From the NCBI RefSeq assembly GCF_014646155.1, contig NZ_BMMX01000021.1, positions 1 to 64,000 of the forward strand: a stretch of 64,000 nt of DNA, given 5' to 3'. Below the pieces are notes generated by a model that was not told the DNA's origin, did not search any database, and saw only the letters and a list, made by a program, of their open reading frames with translations. Positions 51,959 to 60,538 of this stretch are shown here, piece after piece. The stretch comes from Mangrovihabitans endophyticus. Its GTDB lineage: Bacteria > Actinomycetota > Actinomycetes > Mycobacteriales > Micromonosporaceae. The translations under genes and the position numbers were made by a program. Position 1 is the stretch's first letter, and each line of letters starts with the position of its first letter.

Positions 51959-52323
51959 GACGCGCTCCGGGAGCGGCGCCGGACCACCGCGACATCGGCG
52001 AACGGGTGCGGGATCGGGGCCTGCGGCTTGTGCACGGTGACCGTGGCCGCGTCCACCCGCGCATCGGCGAGGCAGACGTCCAGCAACCGCCCGGCGAGCG
52101 TCTCGATCAGGTTCACCGGCGGCCCGGTGATCACCGCGACCAGGCGGTCCGCCAGGTCGCCGTAGTGCACCGTGTCGGCCACGTCATCGGTGTCGCCGGC
52201 CTTTTCGAGATCCAGTTCCAGATCCACGTCGATCACGAAGTCCTGACCACGCGCCCGCTCGAAGTCGTGCACGCCGTGCCGGCCGTGCGCACGCAGGCCG
52301 CTGAGCACGATGTGGTCGCTCAC
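51955..52323 (-). CDS. folB: Dihydroneopterin aldolase
   Basis: 122 residues; converts dihydroneopterin to hydroxymethyl-dihydropterin. LSGLRAHGRHGVHDFERARGQDF carries the pterin-site residues, VHYGDLADRLV and LIETLAGRLLDVCL follow, and the lysine of VTVHKPQAP is the catalytic Lys. Its start overlaps the folP stop by 4 bp. Confidence 0.96.
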   Translation of the reverse strand: MSDHIVLSGLRAHGRHGVHDFERARGQDFVIDVDLELDLEKAGDTDDVADTVHYGDLADRLVAVITGPPVNLIETLAGRLLDVCLADARVDAATVTVHKPQAPIPHPFADVAVVRRRSRSAS

Positions 52324-53243
52324 CGGGCCACCAACCCCGGCCGACCGGTGGCGCGCCAGACGGCCAGTGCGTCCACGGTCTGCCGCACGTCGTGCACGCG
52401 CACTCCCCAGACTCCCGCGGCCGCGGCCAGCACCGAGGTGGCCACCGTGGCCGCGGTCCGGCCGTCCGGTGGCCGCGGCGAGCCGTCCGGTCCGGCGAGG
52501 AGGCTGCCCAGGTAGGACTTGCGGCTGGCGGCGTAGAGCACCGGGTAGCCCAGGTCCAGCAGGCGGTCCAGGTGGGCGCTCAAGGCCCAGTTCTGCGCGG
52601 CGTTCTTCGCGAAGCCCAGACCCGGATCTATGATCAGCCGGTCGGCGCGTACGCCCGCGGCGAGCGCCTCCTCGATCCGCTGACCGAGTTCCCGTCGGAC
52701 GTCCTCCACCACGTCGTCATATTGTGCGAGCTCATACATTCGCCGCGAATGTCCCCGCCAATGCATCAGGACGAGCGGACAGTCGGCCGCGGCCGCGACC
52801 CCGGTCATCTCCGGATCGGCCAGGCCGCCGGACACGTCATTGATCACCAACGCCCCGGCGTCCAGCGCCGCCGCGGCGACCTCCGCCCTGGTGGTGTCCA
52901 CGCTCAGCGGCACACCGGCGGCCACCAGCGCGGAGATCACCGGCAGCACCCGGGCGAGTTCGGTCTTCGCGTCGACCCGGTCGGCACCCGGACGGGTGGA
53001 TTCGCCGCCCACATCGATGATGTCGGCACCCTGCCGGCACATCTCGGCCCCGTACGCGACAGCGGCCTCCACATCGGTGTACCGTCCGCCGTCCGAGAAG
53101 GAATCCGGGGTCACGTTGAGCACGCCCATCACGACGGGGCGAGCGCTGTGCAGGAGCCGGTCGCCGTCATCCACAGGTAGCAAGGTAACGGCTCCCGACG
53201 CCTCGAACGTGTGTACGCTTCCACGTGACTCATCTTCAGTCAC
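52320..53243 (-). CDS. folP: Dihydropteroate synthase
   Basis: Joins hydroxymethyl-dihydropterin pyrophosphate and p-aminobenzoate. 307 residues. MGVLNVTPDSFSDGGRY, DIIDVGGESTRPGA, VSVDTTRAEVA-like VPLSVDTTRAEV, and DPGLGFAKNAAQN are all present. The GTG at 53243 sits inside an 8-bp inverted repeat. First of folP-folB-folK-DUF3180. folE and ftsH, which precede folP in M. tuberculosis, are replaced here by the secretion operon on the other strand. Confidence 0.95.
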   Translation of the reverse strand: MTEDESRGSVHTFEASGAVTLLPVDDGDRLLHSARPVVMGVLNVTPDSFSDGGRYTDVEAAVAYGAEMCRQGADIIDVGGESTRPGADRVDAKTELARVLPVISALVAAGVPLSVDTTRAEVAAAALDAGALVINDVSGGLADPEMTGVAAAADCPLVLMHWRGHSRRMYELAQYDDVVEDVRRELGQRIEEALAAGVRADRLIIDPGLGFAKNAAQNWALSAHLDRLLDLGYPVLYAASRKSYLGSLLAGPDGSPRPPDGRTAATVATSVLAAAAGVWGVRVHDVRQTVDALAVWRATGRPGLVAR

Positions 53244-53245
53244 GT
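53223..53245. promoter_or_regulatory. Inverted repeat over the folP start codon
   Basis: ACGTGACT (53223-53230), seven bases, AGTCACGT (53238-53245), perfect. It contains the folP GTG. It could be an operator or a translational hairpin. A second small repeat TTACC-TTG-GGTAA is at 53248-53260. Confidence 0.45.
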
Positions 53246-53480
53246 CTTTACCTTGGGTAACGAATCAGACAGCTTGTAGGTAAGAAGGACGGGCCGTACG
53301 CTTCGGGCAGGCATCATTTGAAGGACCGAAGGAAGCAGATGAGCTTGGTCAGGACTTCAGCGCCCGAAGGACTCACTCGACACTGGTGAGTGGGAAGTAG
53401 CACCATATGGGCGTTGCCGTCAGCGAGGCTTCACAACTGCAGTGTGCTGGGCCCCGGTCCGGCATCCGGGAGGTTTACCG
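53246..53480 (+). ncRNA. Possible structured leader of the secretion operon
   Basis: 235 bp without a gene between folP and the first secretion gene. Nested pairings on the plus strand: GAAGC (53332-53336) with GCTTC (53428-53432), enclosing GCGCCC (53360-53365) with GGGCGT (53409-53414), enclosing ACTCAC (53371-53376) with GTGAGT (53386-53391). GGACC (53323-53327) can pair with GGTC (53347-53350) in competition. It does not match a riboswitch class I know. Structured-RNA status is inference. Confidence 0.35.
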
Positions 53481-53774
53481 ATGATCGCCACAGAGCTCGC
53501 CACGCAGGTCGCGACCGCGCTCCAGCAGGGCACGCTCGCCGCCCCGGAGCCGAAGGGCATCAACACCGAAGGCGTCGTCACCTTCTTCGCGAGCAACATC
53601 GCGCCCATCCTGCTCGCCGTCCTCGGCGTGATCTTCATCGGACGGGCCAGCCGGGGCGAGATCTCCAAGGTGCTGACCAGCTCCGCGATCGCGATCGTCG
53701 GCCTCGCCTTCATCGCGGGCGCCGCGACGCTGTTCTTCGTTGGTGACTACCTCATCGACCTGATCTTCAGCTGA
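53481..53774 (+). CDS. Small two-helix membrane protein, secretion cluster (VirB2-like position)
   Basis: 97 residues: hydrophilic N-terminus (TQVATALQQGTLAAPEPKG) and two transmembrane helices (ASNIAPILLAVLGVIFIGRA and SAIAIVGLAFIAGAATLFFVGDYLI). Size, topology and place before VirB3/VirB4 homologues suggest a TrbC/VirB2-like pilin or a PrgI-like subunit. GGGAGG precedes the ATG at 53481, which settles the start against an upstream in-frame ATG. Confidence 0.7.
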   Translation: MIATELATQVATALQQGTLAAPEPKGINTEGVVTFFASNIAPILLAVLGVIFIGRASRGEISKVLTSSAIAIVGLAFIAGAATLFFVGDYLIDLIFS

Positions 53775-53786
53775 GGCCGCGAAGAG

Positions 53787-54149
53787 ATGCGGCTGCGCAC
53801 CGACGACGACATCTACCGGGCACGCCTGGTCTACCTGGGCCCGCCCGGGTACACGCTGCCCATGCACTTGCCGTACGCGCAGTACGGCATGTTCGTCGTC
53901 CTGGTGCCGCTCTTCATGTTCATCCACTACCTGATCACGTTCGACTTCGACCCCTTCCCAGCCTGGGAGATCGCCCTGGCGATGGTCACGACGTCGTACG
54001 TGTTCCGGCATGTCGACCCGGACCGCCCGGCCCGGGTCGTCATCCGCACCGCGCTCACCGACTGGCGCCGGACCCACGAGCCCGCCGTCGAGCGACGCGA
54101 TCCCAGGCTTGTCGCCACCCGCATTCGAGTTCGGGAGGAGCTGATATGA
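53787..54149 (+). CDS. VirB3/SCO6881-like membrane protein
   Basis: 120 residues with one long or two short hydrophobic helices (MFVVLVPLFMFIHYLITF and WEIALAMVTTSYVF), then a basic cytoplasmic tail. Its size and its position directly before the VirB4 gene match the VirB3/PrgI component of Gram-positive type IV secretion systems. GAAGAG precedes the ATG. Confidence 0.65.
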   Translation: MRLRTDDDIYRARLVYLGPPGYTLPMHLPYAQYGMFVVLVPLFMFIHYLITFDFDPFPAWEIALAMVTTSYVFRHVDPDRPARVVIRTALTDWRRTHEPAVERRDPRLVATRIRVREELI

Positions 54150-54192
54150 CCGGTCTGGCCAGTCGCCCAGCATGCCCGAGCGGAGACGCGGC

Positions 54193-57100
54193 ATGAGCGA
54201 TTTCCCCCCGCCGCCCGAACATCCCCGAGCGGCCTACCCGAATACGGGCAGGCAGAGTAACGGTATGCGACCGAACGACGACTCTCCGTCCCGCACCGCC
54301 GGCGCGGACGACGACACATACGCGTACGAGACCGAGTTGGTGTCCAGCCCCGGCCATGGCGCGGTCGGTGTCTTCCAGGCCCCCCAGCCCGTACGGCCGC
54401 GCACCCCGCCAGCTCCGGCCGACGACCAGGCCATGGACATCGATTCACCGTTCCTGGATCTGTTCGGCAACACCCCCGGCGGGTCTCTGGGTTCTTCTGC
54501 CACCCCCGATGTGGATCGTCACGCGGACGACGACGTCGACTTCGGATTCGACTTCGACGATCGCCGCTCCACGGATCGCCCACCCGGGGATGACCACCTC
54601 GATCCGGTCTCGGCCCGGGTTCCGGAACCGGCGCAGACGCCGGCCCGCGACGACGAACCCCGCTGGGATGCCGAGCGGCCGGTGACCGCCCCACCCGCGC
54701 ACGATGCGCCTGCGCACGACGCGCCGGAGCCGGAACCGCTGGACCTGCCGCTGACCGCCCAGCCGGCGCAGAGGCCGCCGGACCTGTCGGCTCCGGAACA
54801 GCCACCCCTTGCCGCGGTGGATCCGCCCACCGCGGAAGCGGGCCCTCCCGCCTCGGCACCCCGGCCGGACGCCCCCGCAGCCGACGCGGAAGCGTCGTTC
54901 CAGCGTGCGCCCGCGGGGCCGCCCGCCGACTTCTTCGACGAGGATGGCAAGCCCTTCGTCGGCGCCGAGGACTGGCCGGACGAGATCCAGCCGACCACCG
55001 CGCCACCCGCCAGCCCCGCTTCGACCGACCCGACGGCGGGCACCGCTGCGCAGGCGCCGCCGGAACCGGCCCCCGCCCCGCCCGCCTCGACGCCTCCGCT
55101 GTGGCAGACGGTGGCCGCGCCGGGGCTCTCCGCCGCCCGGCGACCCCGGGACGTCGGCCGCGGCGACGCGCCCGGTCGGGGTGGGCCGGGCCAAGTCGCG
55201 CCCGGCGTCACCGCGGTGCCGTCGGACGGCGTACCGCACGCGGAGATCGAGCCCTACGCCACGCCGAACGGAGCGCAGGCGGACCTGCCCGCGCCCATGC
55301 CGAAGAAGGCCCCGGCCCGGCCGGAGAGCAAGACCGATGCGGTCAGCACGAAGAAGCGTCGGCGCGACCGCGCGGCCACCAACCTTCCCGCCCGCCGCAA
55401 GGAGCCCAGGCCGGCACCCTTGCGGCCGCACAAGCTGAAGTTCAGTGACCGGGATCCGGCGATGGAGCTGGAAATCAGCGAAATCGCGGGACACCTCACC
55501 TTCACGCAGAGCACCGTCACCGCCTGGTACTACCTGCCGGAGGTTCGCTGGGCGTTTCGCCCGGACGCGGAGCGTGAGGCGCTGCTCTCCGCGATCTCCG
55601 AGCAGTACGCCGGCCTGGCCGGTTTCCGGCTCCATCTGCGCCGCACGAACCGGCCGTTCCCCGCGGATGAGTGGGCCCGCACGGTCGACTCGTTCACCGC
55701 TCGCCCGCTACCCGACGTACCGGGCGGAACCTCCTGGTCCGATCACCTGGTCGCCGCCCAGCGTCACCTGCTGTCGGTGAACCACGCCGAGGGGCAGACC
55801 TATCTGGGCGTGACGTTCGCGCGCAGATCACTCGGCGACACCTTCTCCGAGCGGATCCTGCGCGTCTTCGGACGCGGCACCTCCGACAGCGAGCGACGTA
55901 AACTCGGCCGGACCGTCGAGCAGTTCGACGAGGTGCTGAACGCGTTCGGCATGCGGGGCCGCCGGGTCACCCCGCAAGAACTCGAATGGCTGCTCTTCCG
56001 CTCCGTCGCGCTGTGCATGGCACCGCCTGGGCCGCTCTCCCCGGTCACCAACGGCCATTGGGACACCGGAGATCTGCTCGCCCTGACCGAGCAGGTGGAG
56101 CGATACCGCACGCCGTACGGGTCCACGGTCAAGCTGGTGAACCGGATGAGCGGCGAGGAGCGACACGTCGCGGTGCTGTCCGTGGGGCGCATGGAGCCGC
56201 TGGAGATCCCGGAGAAGCACGAACCGTGGATGCACTTCCACGAGCGTCTGCCGTGGCCGATGGAACTCTCGTCGCGGATCGACATCCTCGGCTCCGGCAG
56301 CTCCTTCAAGAACCTGGAACACCGCCTCCGCATGATCCGCTCGCAGCAACTGGACTACGCCGAGCACGGCATCGACGCGCCGCCGGAGCTGGAACGACTG
56401 GCCAAGCGCGCGCTGGTGATCGGCGACGAGATGACCACCGGGCTGCCGGTGGAATCGGCCCGAGCACACGGATGGCACCGGATCGCGGTCGGCGGTCACA
56501 CCCGCGAGGAATGCCTGGAGCGGGCGCGGCGGCTCATCCAGTTGTACTCCCGCGAGTTGCGCATCTCCCTGCAGCACCCGAAAAACCAGGACCGGCTGGC
56601 GCGCGAGTTCATCCCGGGCGAGCCGATCGCCAACACCGGATACGTACGTCGCATGCCGGTGAAGCTGCTCGCCGCGGCGCTCCCGCAGGCCGCCTCCACC
56701 GTCGGCGACCGGCGCGGCGACCTGATCGGGCGTACCTCCGGCACCTGCCGACGTCCCGTCTTCCTGGACCTGCACTTCCCGATGGAGGTGCGGGAACGGT
56801 CCGGGCTCGGGGTGTTCGTCGCCGAGCCGGGCGGCGGCAAGTCCACGCTGATGGGCGCGCTGGGATACCTCAACGCGCGGCGCGGCGTACAGGTGACCCT
56901 GCTCGACCCGTCCGGTCCGCTCGCCCGTCTCTGCCAGATGCCGGAGTTGAAGCCCTACTCTCGCGTGCTCAACCTGACCGGCTCGGAGCAGGGGACACTC
57001 GCCCCGTACGCGCTGATCCCGACGCCGGTACGCTCCGAGTTCGCCGCCGGGCCGTCCGGCGACCGCGAGTTCGAGATCGCGGTGTCCAATGCCCGCGCCG

Positions 57101-57993
57101 AGCGTCGCATGCTCGTGCAGGACATCTGCTCGATGCTCGTACCGCCCCAGGTCGCCAAGGAGGCCAGCACCGCGACCCTGCTGCGCCACGCCGTGCGGCA
57201 GGTGCCGGCCGAGGAGACATCCACCCTCGACGACGTGGTCCGCACGTTGCAGGCGCTGGACGACGACGACGGCAAAGAGCTGGCGAACCTCCTGCTGGAC
57301 ACCGCCGAGATGCCGCTGGCGTTGCTCTTCTTCGGCTCGCCGCCGCAGCACCTCCTCGGCGGCGGCTCGGCGCTCACCGTGATCACCATGTCCGGCCTGC
57401 GCCTGCCCGACTTGAAGATCGAGCGCGAGTACTGGTCGGCGGAGGAGTCCCTGGCGCTACCCATGCTGCACACCGCGCACCGGCTCGCGGTACGCCGGTG
57501 CTACGGCGGGTCGATGGCCTCGCGCAAAATGGTCGGACTGGACGAGGCTCACTTCATGGAGGGATGGCGCTCCGGCCGCTCCTTCCTGGTGCGGTTGGCG
57601 CGCGATTCCCGAAAGTGGAACTTGGCGGCCCTCGTGGCCTCGCAGAACCCGCGGGACATCCTCGGCCTGGACGTGCAGAACCTGGTCTCCACCGTGTTCG
57701 TCGGCCGGATCGCCGAGGACCAGGAGATCGCCTCCGAAGCGCTGCGCCTGCTGCGTGTCCCGGTGCACGACGGGTACGAGGCGACGCTGGCCTCCCTGTC
57801 ACAGGTGGATACCTCGTCGGCGACCCGGCTGGGCTTCCGCGAGTTCGTCATGCGTGACGTCGACGGCCGCGTGCAGAAGGTGCGCGTCGACGTCTCCTAC
57901 GTGGACGGCCTGCTCGATCACCTGGACACCACTCCGGCCGCCGTGAAAGCGGCGCAGACGGTCATCCCGATGCCGTCCGACATGGAGGTTTGA
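54193..57993 (+). CDS. VirB4/TraC-type secretion ATPase with long disordered N-terminus
   Basis: 1266 residues. About the first 400 are Pro/Ala/Asp-rich and look disordered, ending in a Lys/Arg-rich patch (KKRRRDRAATNLPARRK). The VirB4 N-terminal domain follows (LEISEIAGHLTFTQSTVTAWYYLP), then the ATPase with Walker A AEPGGGKST at 877-885, Walker B GLDEAHF (Asp1117-Glu1118) and ASQNPRDI. It powers type IV secretion or conjugation at the inner face of the membrane. ATG 54193 has GGAG upstream; an ATG at 54172 is possible. Confidence 0.88.
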   Translation: MSDFPPPPEHPRAAYPNTGRQSNGMRPNDDSPSRTAGADDDTYAYETELVSSPGHGAVGVFQAPQPVRPRTPPAPADDQAMDIDSPFLDLFGNTPGGSLGSSATPDVDRHADDDVDFGFDFDDRRSTDRPPGDDHLDPVSARVPEPAQTPARDDEPRWDAERPVTAPPAHDAPAHDAPEPEPLDLPLTAQPAQRPPDLSAPEQPPLAAVDPPTAEAGPPASAPRPDAPAADAEASFQRAPAGPPADFFDEDGKPFVGAEDWPDEIQPTTAPPASPASTDPTAGTAAQAPPEPAPAPPASTPPLWQTVAAPGLSAARRPRDVGRGDAPGRGGPGQVAPGVTAVPSDGVPHAEIEPYATPNGAQADLPAPMPKKAPARPESKTDAVSTKKRRRDRAATNLPARRKEPRPAPLRPHKLKFSDRDPAMELEISEIAGHLTFTQSTVTAWYYLPEVRWAFRPDAEREALLSAISEQYAGLAGFRLHLRRTNRPFPADEWARTVDSFTARPLPDVPGGTSWSDHLVAAQRHLLSVNHAEGQTYLGVTFARRSLGDTFSERILRVFGRGTSDSERRKLGRTVEQFDEVLNAFGMRGRRVTPQELEWLLFRSVALCMAPPGPLSPVTNGHWDTGDLLALTEQVERYRTPYGSTVKLVNRMSGEERHVAVLSVGRMEPLEIPEKHEPWMHFHERLPWPMELSSRIDILGSGSSFKNLEHRLRMIRSQQLDYAEHGIDAPPELERLAKRALVIGDEMTTGLPVESARAHGWHRIAVGGHTREECLERARRLIQLYSRELRISLQHPKNQDRLAREFIPGEPIANTGYVRRMPVKLLAAALPQAASTVGDRRGDLIGRTSGTCRRPVFLDLHFPMEVRERSGLGVFVAEPGGGKSTLMGALGYLNARRGVQVTLLDPSGPLARLCQMPELKPYSRVLNLTGSEQGTLAPYALIPTPVRSEFAAGPSGDREFEIAVSNARAERRMLVQDICSMLVPPQVAKEASTATLLRHAVRQVPAEETSTLDDVVRTLQALDDDDGKELANLLLDTAEMPLALLFFGSPPQHLLGGGSALTVITMSGLRLPDLKIEREYWSAEESLALPMLHTAHRLAVRRCYGGSMASRKMVGLDEAHFMEGWRSGRSFLVRLARDSRKWNLAALVASQNPRDILGLDVQNLVSTVFVGRIAEDQEIASEALRLLRVPVHDGYEATLASLSQVDTSSATRLGFREFVMRDVDGRVQKVRVDVSYVDGLLDHLDTTPAAVKAAQTVIPMPSDMEV

Positions 57994-57994
57994 G

Positions 57995-59980
57995 ATGGTG
58001 CGGCGGGCGAGCTCCCTGGTCCTGACGCTGATCATCACGGTGGTGGCGTCGGTGGCCTGGGCGGTGGCAGCCCCGCCCGCCGCATCGGCGGCGCCGCTTG
58101 AGGGCCCGCTGGTGCGGGCACCCGGCGGCGCCTGCAGCACGGAGGAGTGGCAGCAGAACTTCAAATCGTGCGTTTCGCGGCTCGCAGAAGTGAGCGCCGA
58201 CCGCGCACAGTGCCTGATGCCGCCGACCCCCAGCACGCCGGATTCCGGCCTCGCGGGATGGTTCGCCGAGCAACCCGCCTCTTCTACAAAGCCCGGGCCA
58301 CAGGGTATTTACAGCCAGTACGGATATGCCGGATACAGTTACACGACATACGATCTCGACAGCGGCTGCGCTTCAACTTTGATCGATCCGGACTACAAAT
58401 TCGAAACCACTGTCGCGAACGGCGAATTCATGATCGCCACTGCGGTCATCGGCGCTTCAAACGCTCTCCGGGAGCGGGCGTGGGATCCACAATCATTGTG
58501 GGGTTGGGCCGATCCGCTCGTTGCTCAGGCAACCAAGGCCGTCTACGAGAAGGTATTCAGCGTCTTCGGAGTCATCACACTCGCCGTCGTCGGCTTGTAT
58601 CTCATATGGCGCTCTCGCCAAGCCGACATGGGTGCCGCCACGACGACCGCAGGATGGGCCATTCTCGTGATGGTCGCCGTCACGGCGATCGCCGCGTGGC
58701 CGGTGAAATCGGCAAACATCGCCGACGAAAGCCTCATTACGACTCTAGGTGTGGTACACGACGCGGTCGGACCACGAGCGCGGAGCGCCGCTGCTGGCGA
58801 ATGCGATGATAAAACGCCCGGCGCGTGCAAGGACAATCGACCACCCGCCGTTCGAGCCAGCGATACGGCCACGGAAACCATGCTCTACCGCAATTGGCTC
58901 CGCGGCCTGCTCGGTTCGGCGGACAACACCACCGCCAAGAAATACGGTCGTGCCCTGTATGACGCGCGATCCCTCAGCTGGGCCGAAGCCGAGAAGATTC
59001 GCGCAAATCCAGAAACTCGGGAAGCCACGCTGAGCGCAAAGAACACCCAGTGGGAGAAGGTCGCCGAGCAGGTCAAGCAGGAGGACCCGGAGGCGTACGA
59101 ATACCTGCAGGGCGTCAACGGTATGGACCGCATCGGCGCCGGCTTCATAGCCATGCTCGCCTCGATCATGTTCGCGATGTTCGACCTGACCGCGTCGGTG
59201 CTCGTACTGCTCGGCTTCCTGATCTTCCGATGGGCGGTGATCGCGGCACCGATTCTCGGCACCGTCGGGCTGCTCCGCCCCGCCAGCTCGGGCATCCGTC
59301 GGCTCGGCAACGCCGTCGTCGCCGCGGTCTTCAACATCGCGATCTTCGGAACCGGCGCGGCGATCTATCTCTTCGCCGTTGACTTGATCATGAATACGGC
59401 CAGCCTGGCAGGTTGGCTGCAGGTGGTGCTGGTCTGGTTGTGCGGAGTGGTGGGATGGCTCCTCCTGCGCCCCTATCGGCGCATCACGCAACTCGGCGGT
59501 AAGGACGGCACCCGCGCGATCGCCTCGGCCGGGTCGTGGCACCGGCGCTTCTTCCGCGACATGCGTGAGGCCGCCAAGCTTGAGGTTGCCGAGGGCGGCG
59601 GTACCCGGGAGCCGGTTATCGGCGGGAAGCGGTCCGTCTACGTCGAGCAGACCAATCTGCGGCCGGAGGCACGTCTCGAAGACCCTGCGCACCAGGCTTC
59701 GAGTCGCGGCGCGCTCGCACCAGCCGCGACCACCGGAAACGCGCGCGAGATTCCCCCGTCGGAGACGAAGCCGCGCCCCGACGGTGCGGAGAGCACGCAG
59801 GACCACGCGCCCGCCGCGCCGCGCCGCGCCGCGCCCGGACCGGCACGGACACGCAGCGCCGGCACGTGGACGGAACCGGATGTGGCCGAGCGGCAGGAGT
59901 CGTACGCGATCTATCGTCCCGAGACGGGAACCACCACCCGGGAATCGCCGGAGCCCCGGGTGCGCACCGAGGCTCGGTGA
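57995..59980 (+). CDS. VirB6/TrbL-like polytopic membrane protein
   Basis: 661 residues. Signal peptide ending near AAPPAASAAP, an extracytoplasmic region with several cysteines, then about 6-7 transmembrane helices, the second group around FIAMLASIMFAMFDLTASVLVLLGFLIF, and a 150-residue disordered cytoplasmic tail. It is likely the channel component. GGAGG precedes the ATG, 1 bp after the VirB4 stop. Bases about 58260-59050 use noticeably more A/T-ending codons than the flanks. Confidence 0.75.
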   Translation: MVRRASSLVLTLIITVVASVAWAVAAPPAASAAPLEGPLVRAPGGACSTEEWQQNFKSCVSRLAEVSADRAQCLMPPTPSTPDSGLAGWFAEQPASSTKPGPQGIYSQYGYAGYSYTTYDLDSGCASTLIDPDYKFETTVANGEFMIATAVIGASNALRERAWDPQSLWGWADPLVAQATKAVYEKVFSVFGVITLAVVGLYLIWRSRQADMGAATTTAGWAILVMVAVTAIAAWPVKSANIADESLITTLGVVHDAVGPRARSAAAGECDDKTPGACKDNRPPAVRASDTATETMLYRNWLRGLLGSADNTTAKKYGRALYDARSLSWAEAEKIRANPETREATLSAKNTQWEKVAEQVKQEDPEAYEYLQGVNGMDRIGAGFIAMLASIMFAMFDLTASVLVLLGFLIFRWAVIAAPILGTVGLLRPASSGIRRLGNAVVAAVFNIAIFGTGAAIYLFAVDLIMNTASLAGWLQVVLVWLCGVVGWLLLRPYRRITQLGGKDGTRAIASAGSWHRRFFRDMREAAKLEVAEGGGTREPVIGGKRSVYVEQTNLRPEARLEDPAHQASSRGALAPAATTGNAREIPPSETKPRPDGAESTQDHAPAAPRRAAPGPARTRSAGTWTEPDVAERQESYAIYRPETGTTTRESPEPRVRTEAR

Positions 59981-59986
59981 CGGACC

Positions 59987-60538
59987 GTGGCGCCGCGTCT
60001 GCTGGAACGAGGACTCGCTGGGATCTTTCGGTCCCGATGGGGCGTCGCCCTGGTGCTCGCGATCCTGGTCGTGGCGGTCGTCGCGCTTGGCCGCGCCTTC
60101 GGTGACGGCGCCGCCGACCAGTCGTCCTTCGACACGGGGAGTTCACCGGCCCCGGTGCTTAGCGCCGACCCTGACGACGACGACAGCGTCCTCTCCGAAG
60201 CTCCGCCACCGTCCCCCTCGACCAGCCCCGGAACGGCCAAACCCGAAGCGGTCGCCTACGCCTTCGCGTCGGCCTGGGCCGACCACAAGAACGCCTCTGC
60301 GAAGGCGTGGCATGACGGTCTTGTCCCGAACGCGACTCAGGATCTGCTGGACGAACTGGACGGCACGGACCCGGCCGACGTTCCCGTCGATCGCGTGCTC
60401 GGCCGGCCCAGTCTGGTCCCCATCGGCGCGGGGCTGGTCGACGCGGACGTGCCGGTCGACTCCGGCAAACTGACCTTGCGGCTCGTGGCCCCGGACGGCC
60501 GTTGGCTGGTGGACGGGATCGACTGGGGACGGTCATGA
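59987..60538 (+). CDS. VirB8/TcpC-like membrane protein
   Basis: 183 residues: N-terminal transmembrane helix (GVALVLAILVVAVVALGRAFG), Pro/Ser/Asp linker, and a C-terminal domain (AVAYAFASAWADHKNASAKAWHDGL ... LVAPDGRWLVDGIDW) of the NTF2-like fold used by VirB8/TcpC. GTG start 6 bp after the VirB6-like gene; its stop overlaps the hydrolase start (ATGA). Confidence 0.65.
   Translation: MAPRLLERGLAGIFRSRWGVALVLAILVVAVVALGRAFGDGAADQSSFDTGSSPAPVLSADPDDDDSVLSEAPPPSPSTSPGTAKPEAVAYAFASAWADHKNASAKAWHDGLVPNATQDLLDELDGTDPADVPVDRVLGRPSLVPIGAGLVDADVPVDSGKLTLRLVAPDGRWLVDGIDWGRS

Noticed and set aside
53246..53480. Known riboswitch (SAM-IV, ydaO, GEMM, TPP, cobalamin)
   Set aside because: I compared the remembered core motifs of these classes and none is present.
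58147..58809. 220-residue alternative frame inside the VirB6-like gene
   Set aside because: Arg/His-rich composition without motifs; the 661-residue frame is continuous and has signal peptide and membrane helices.
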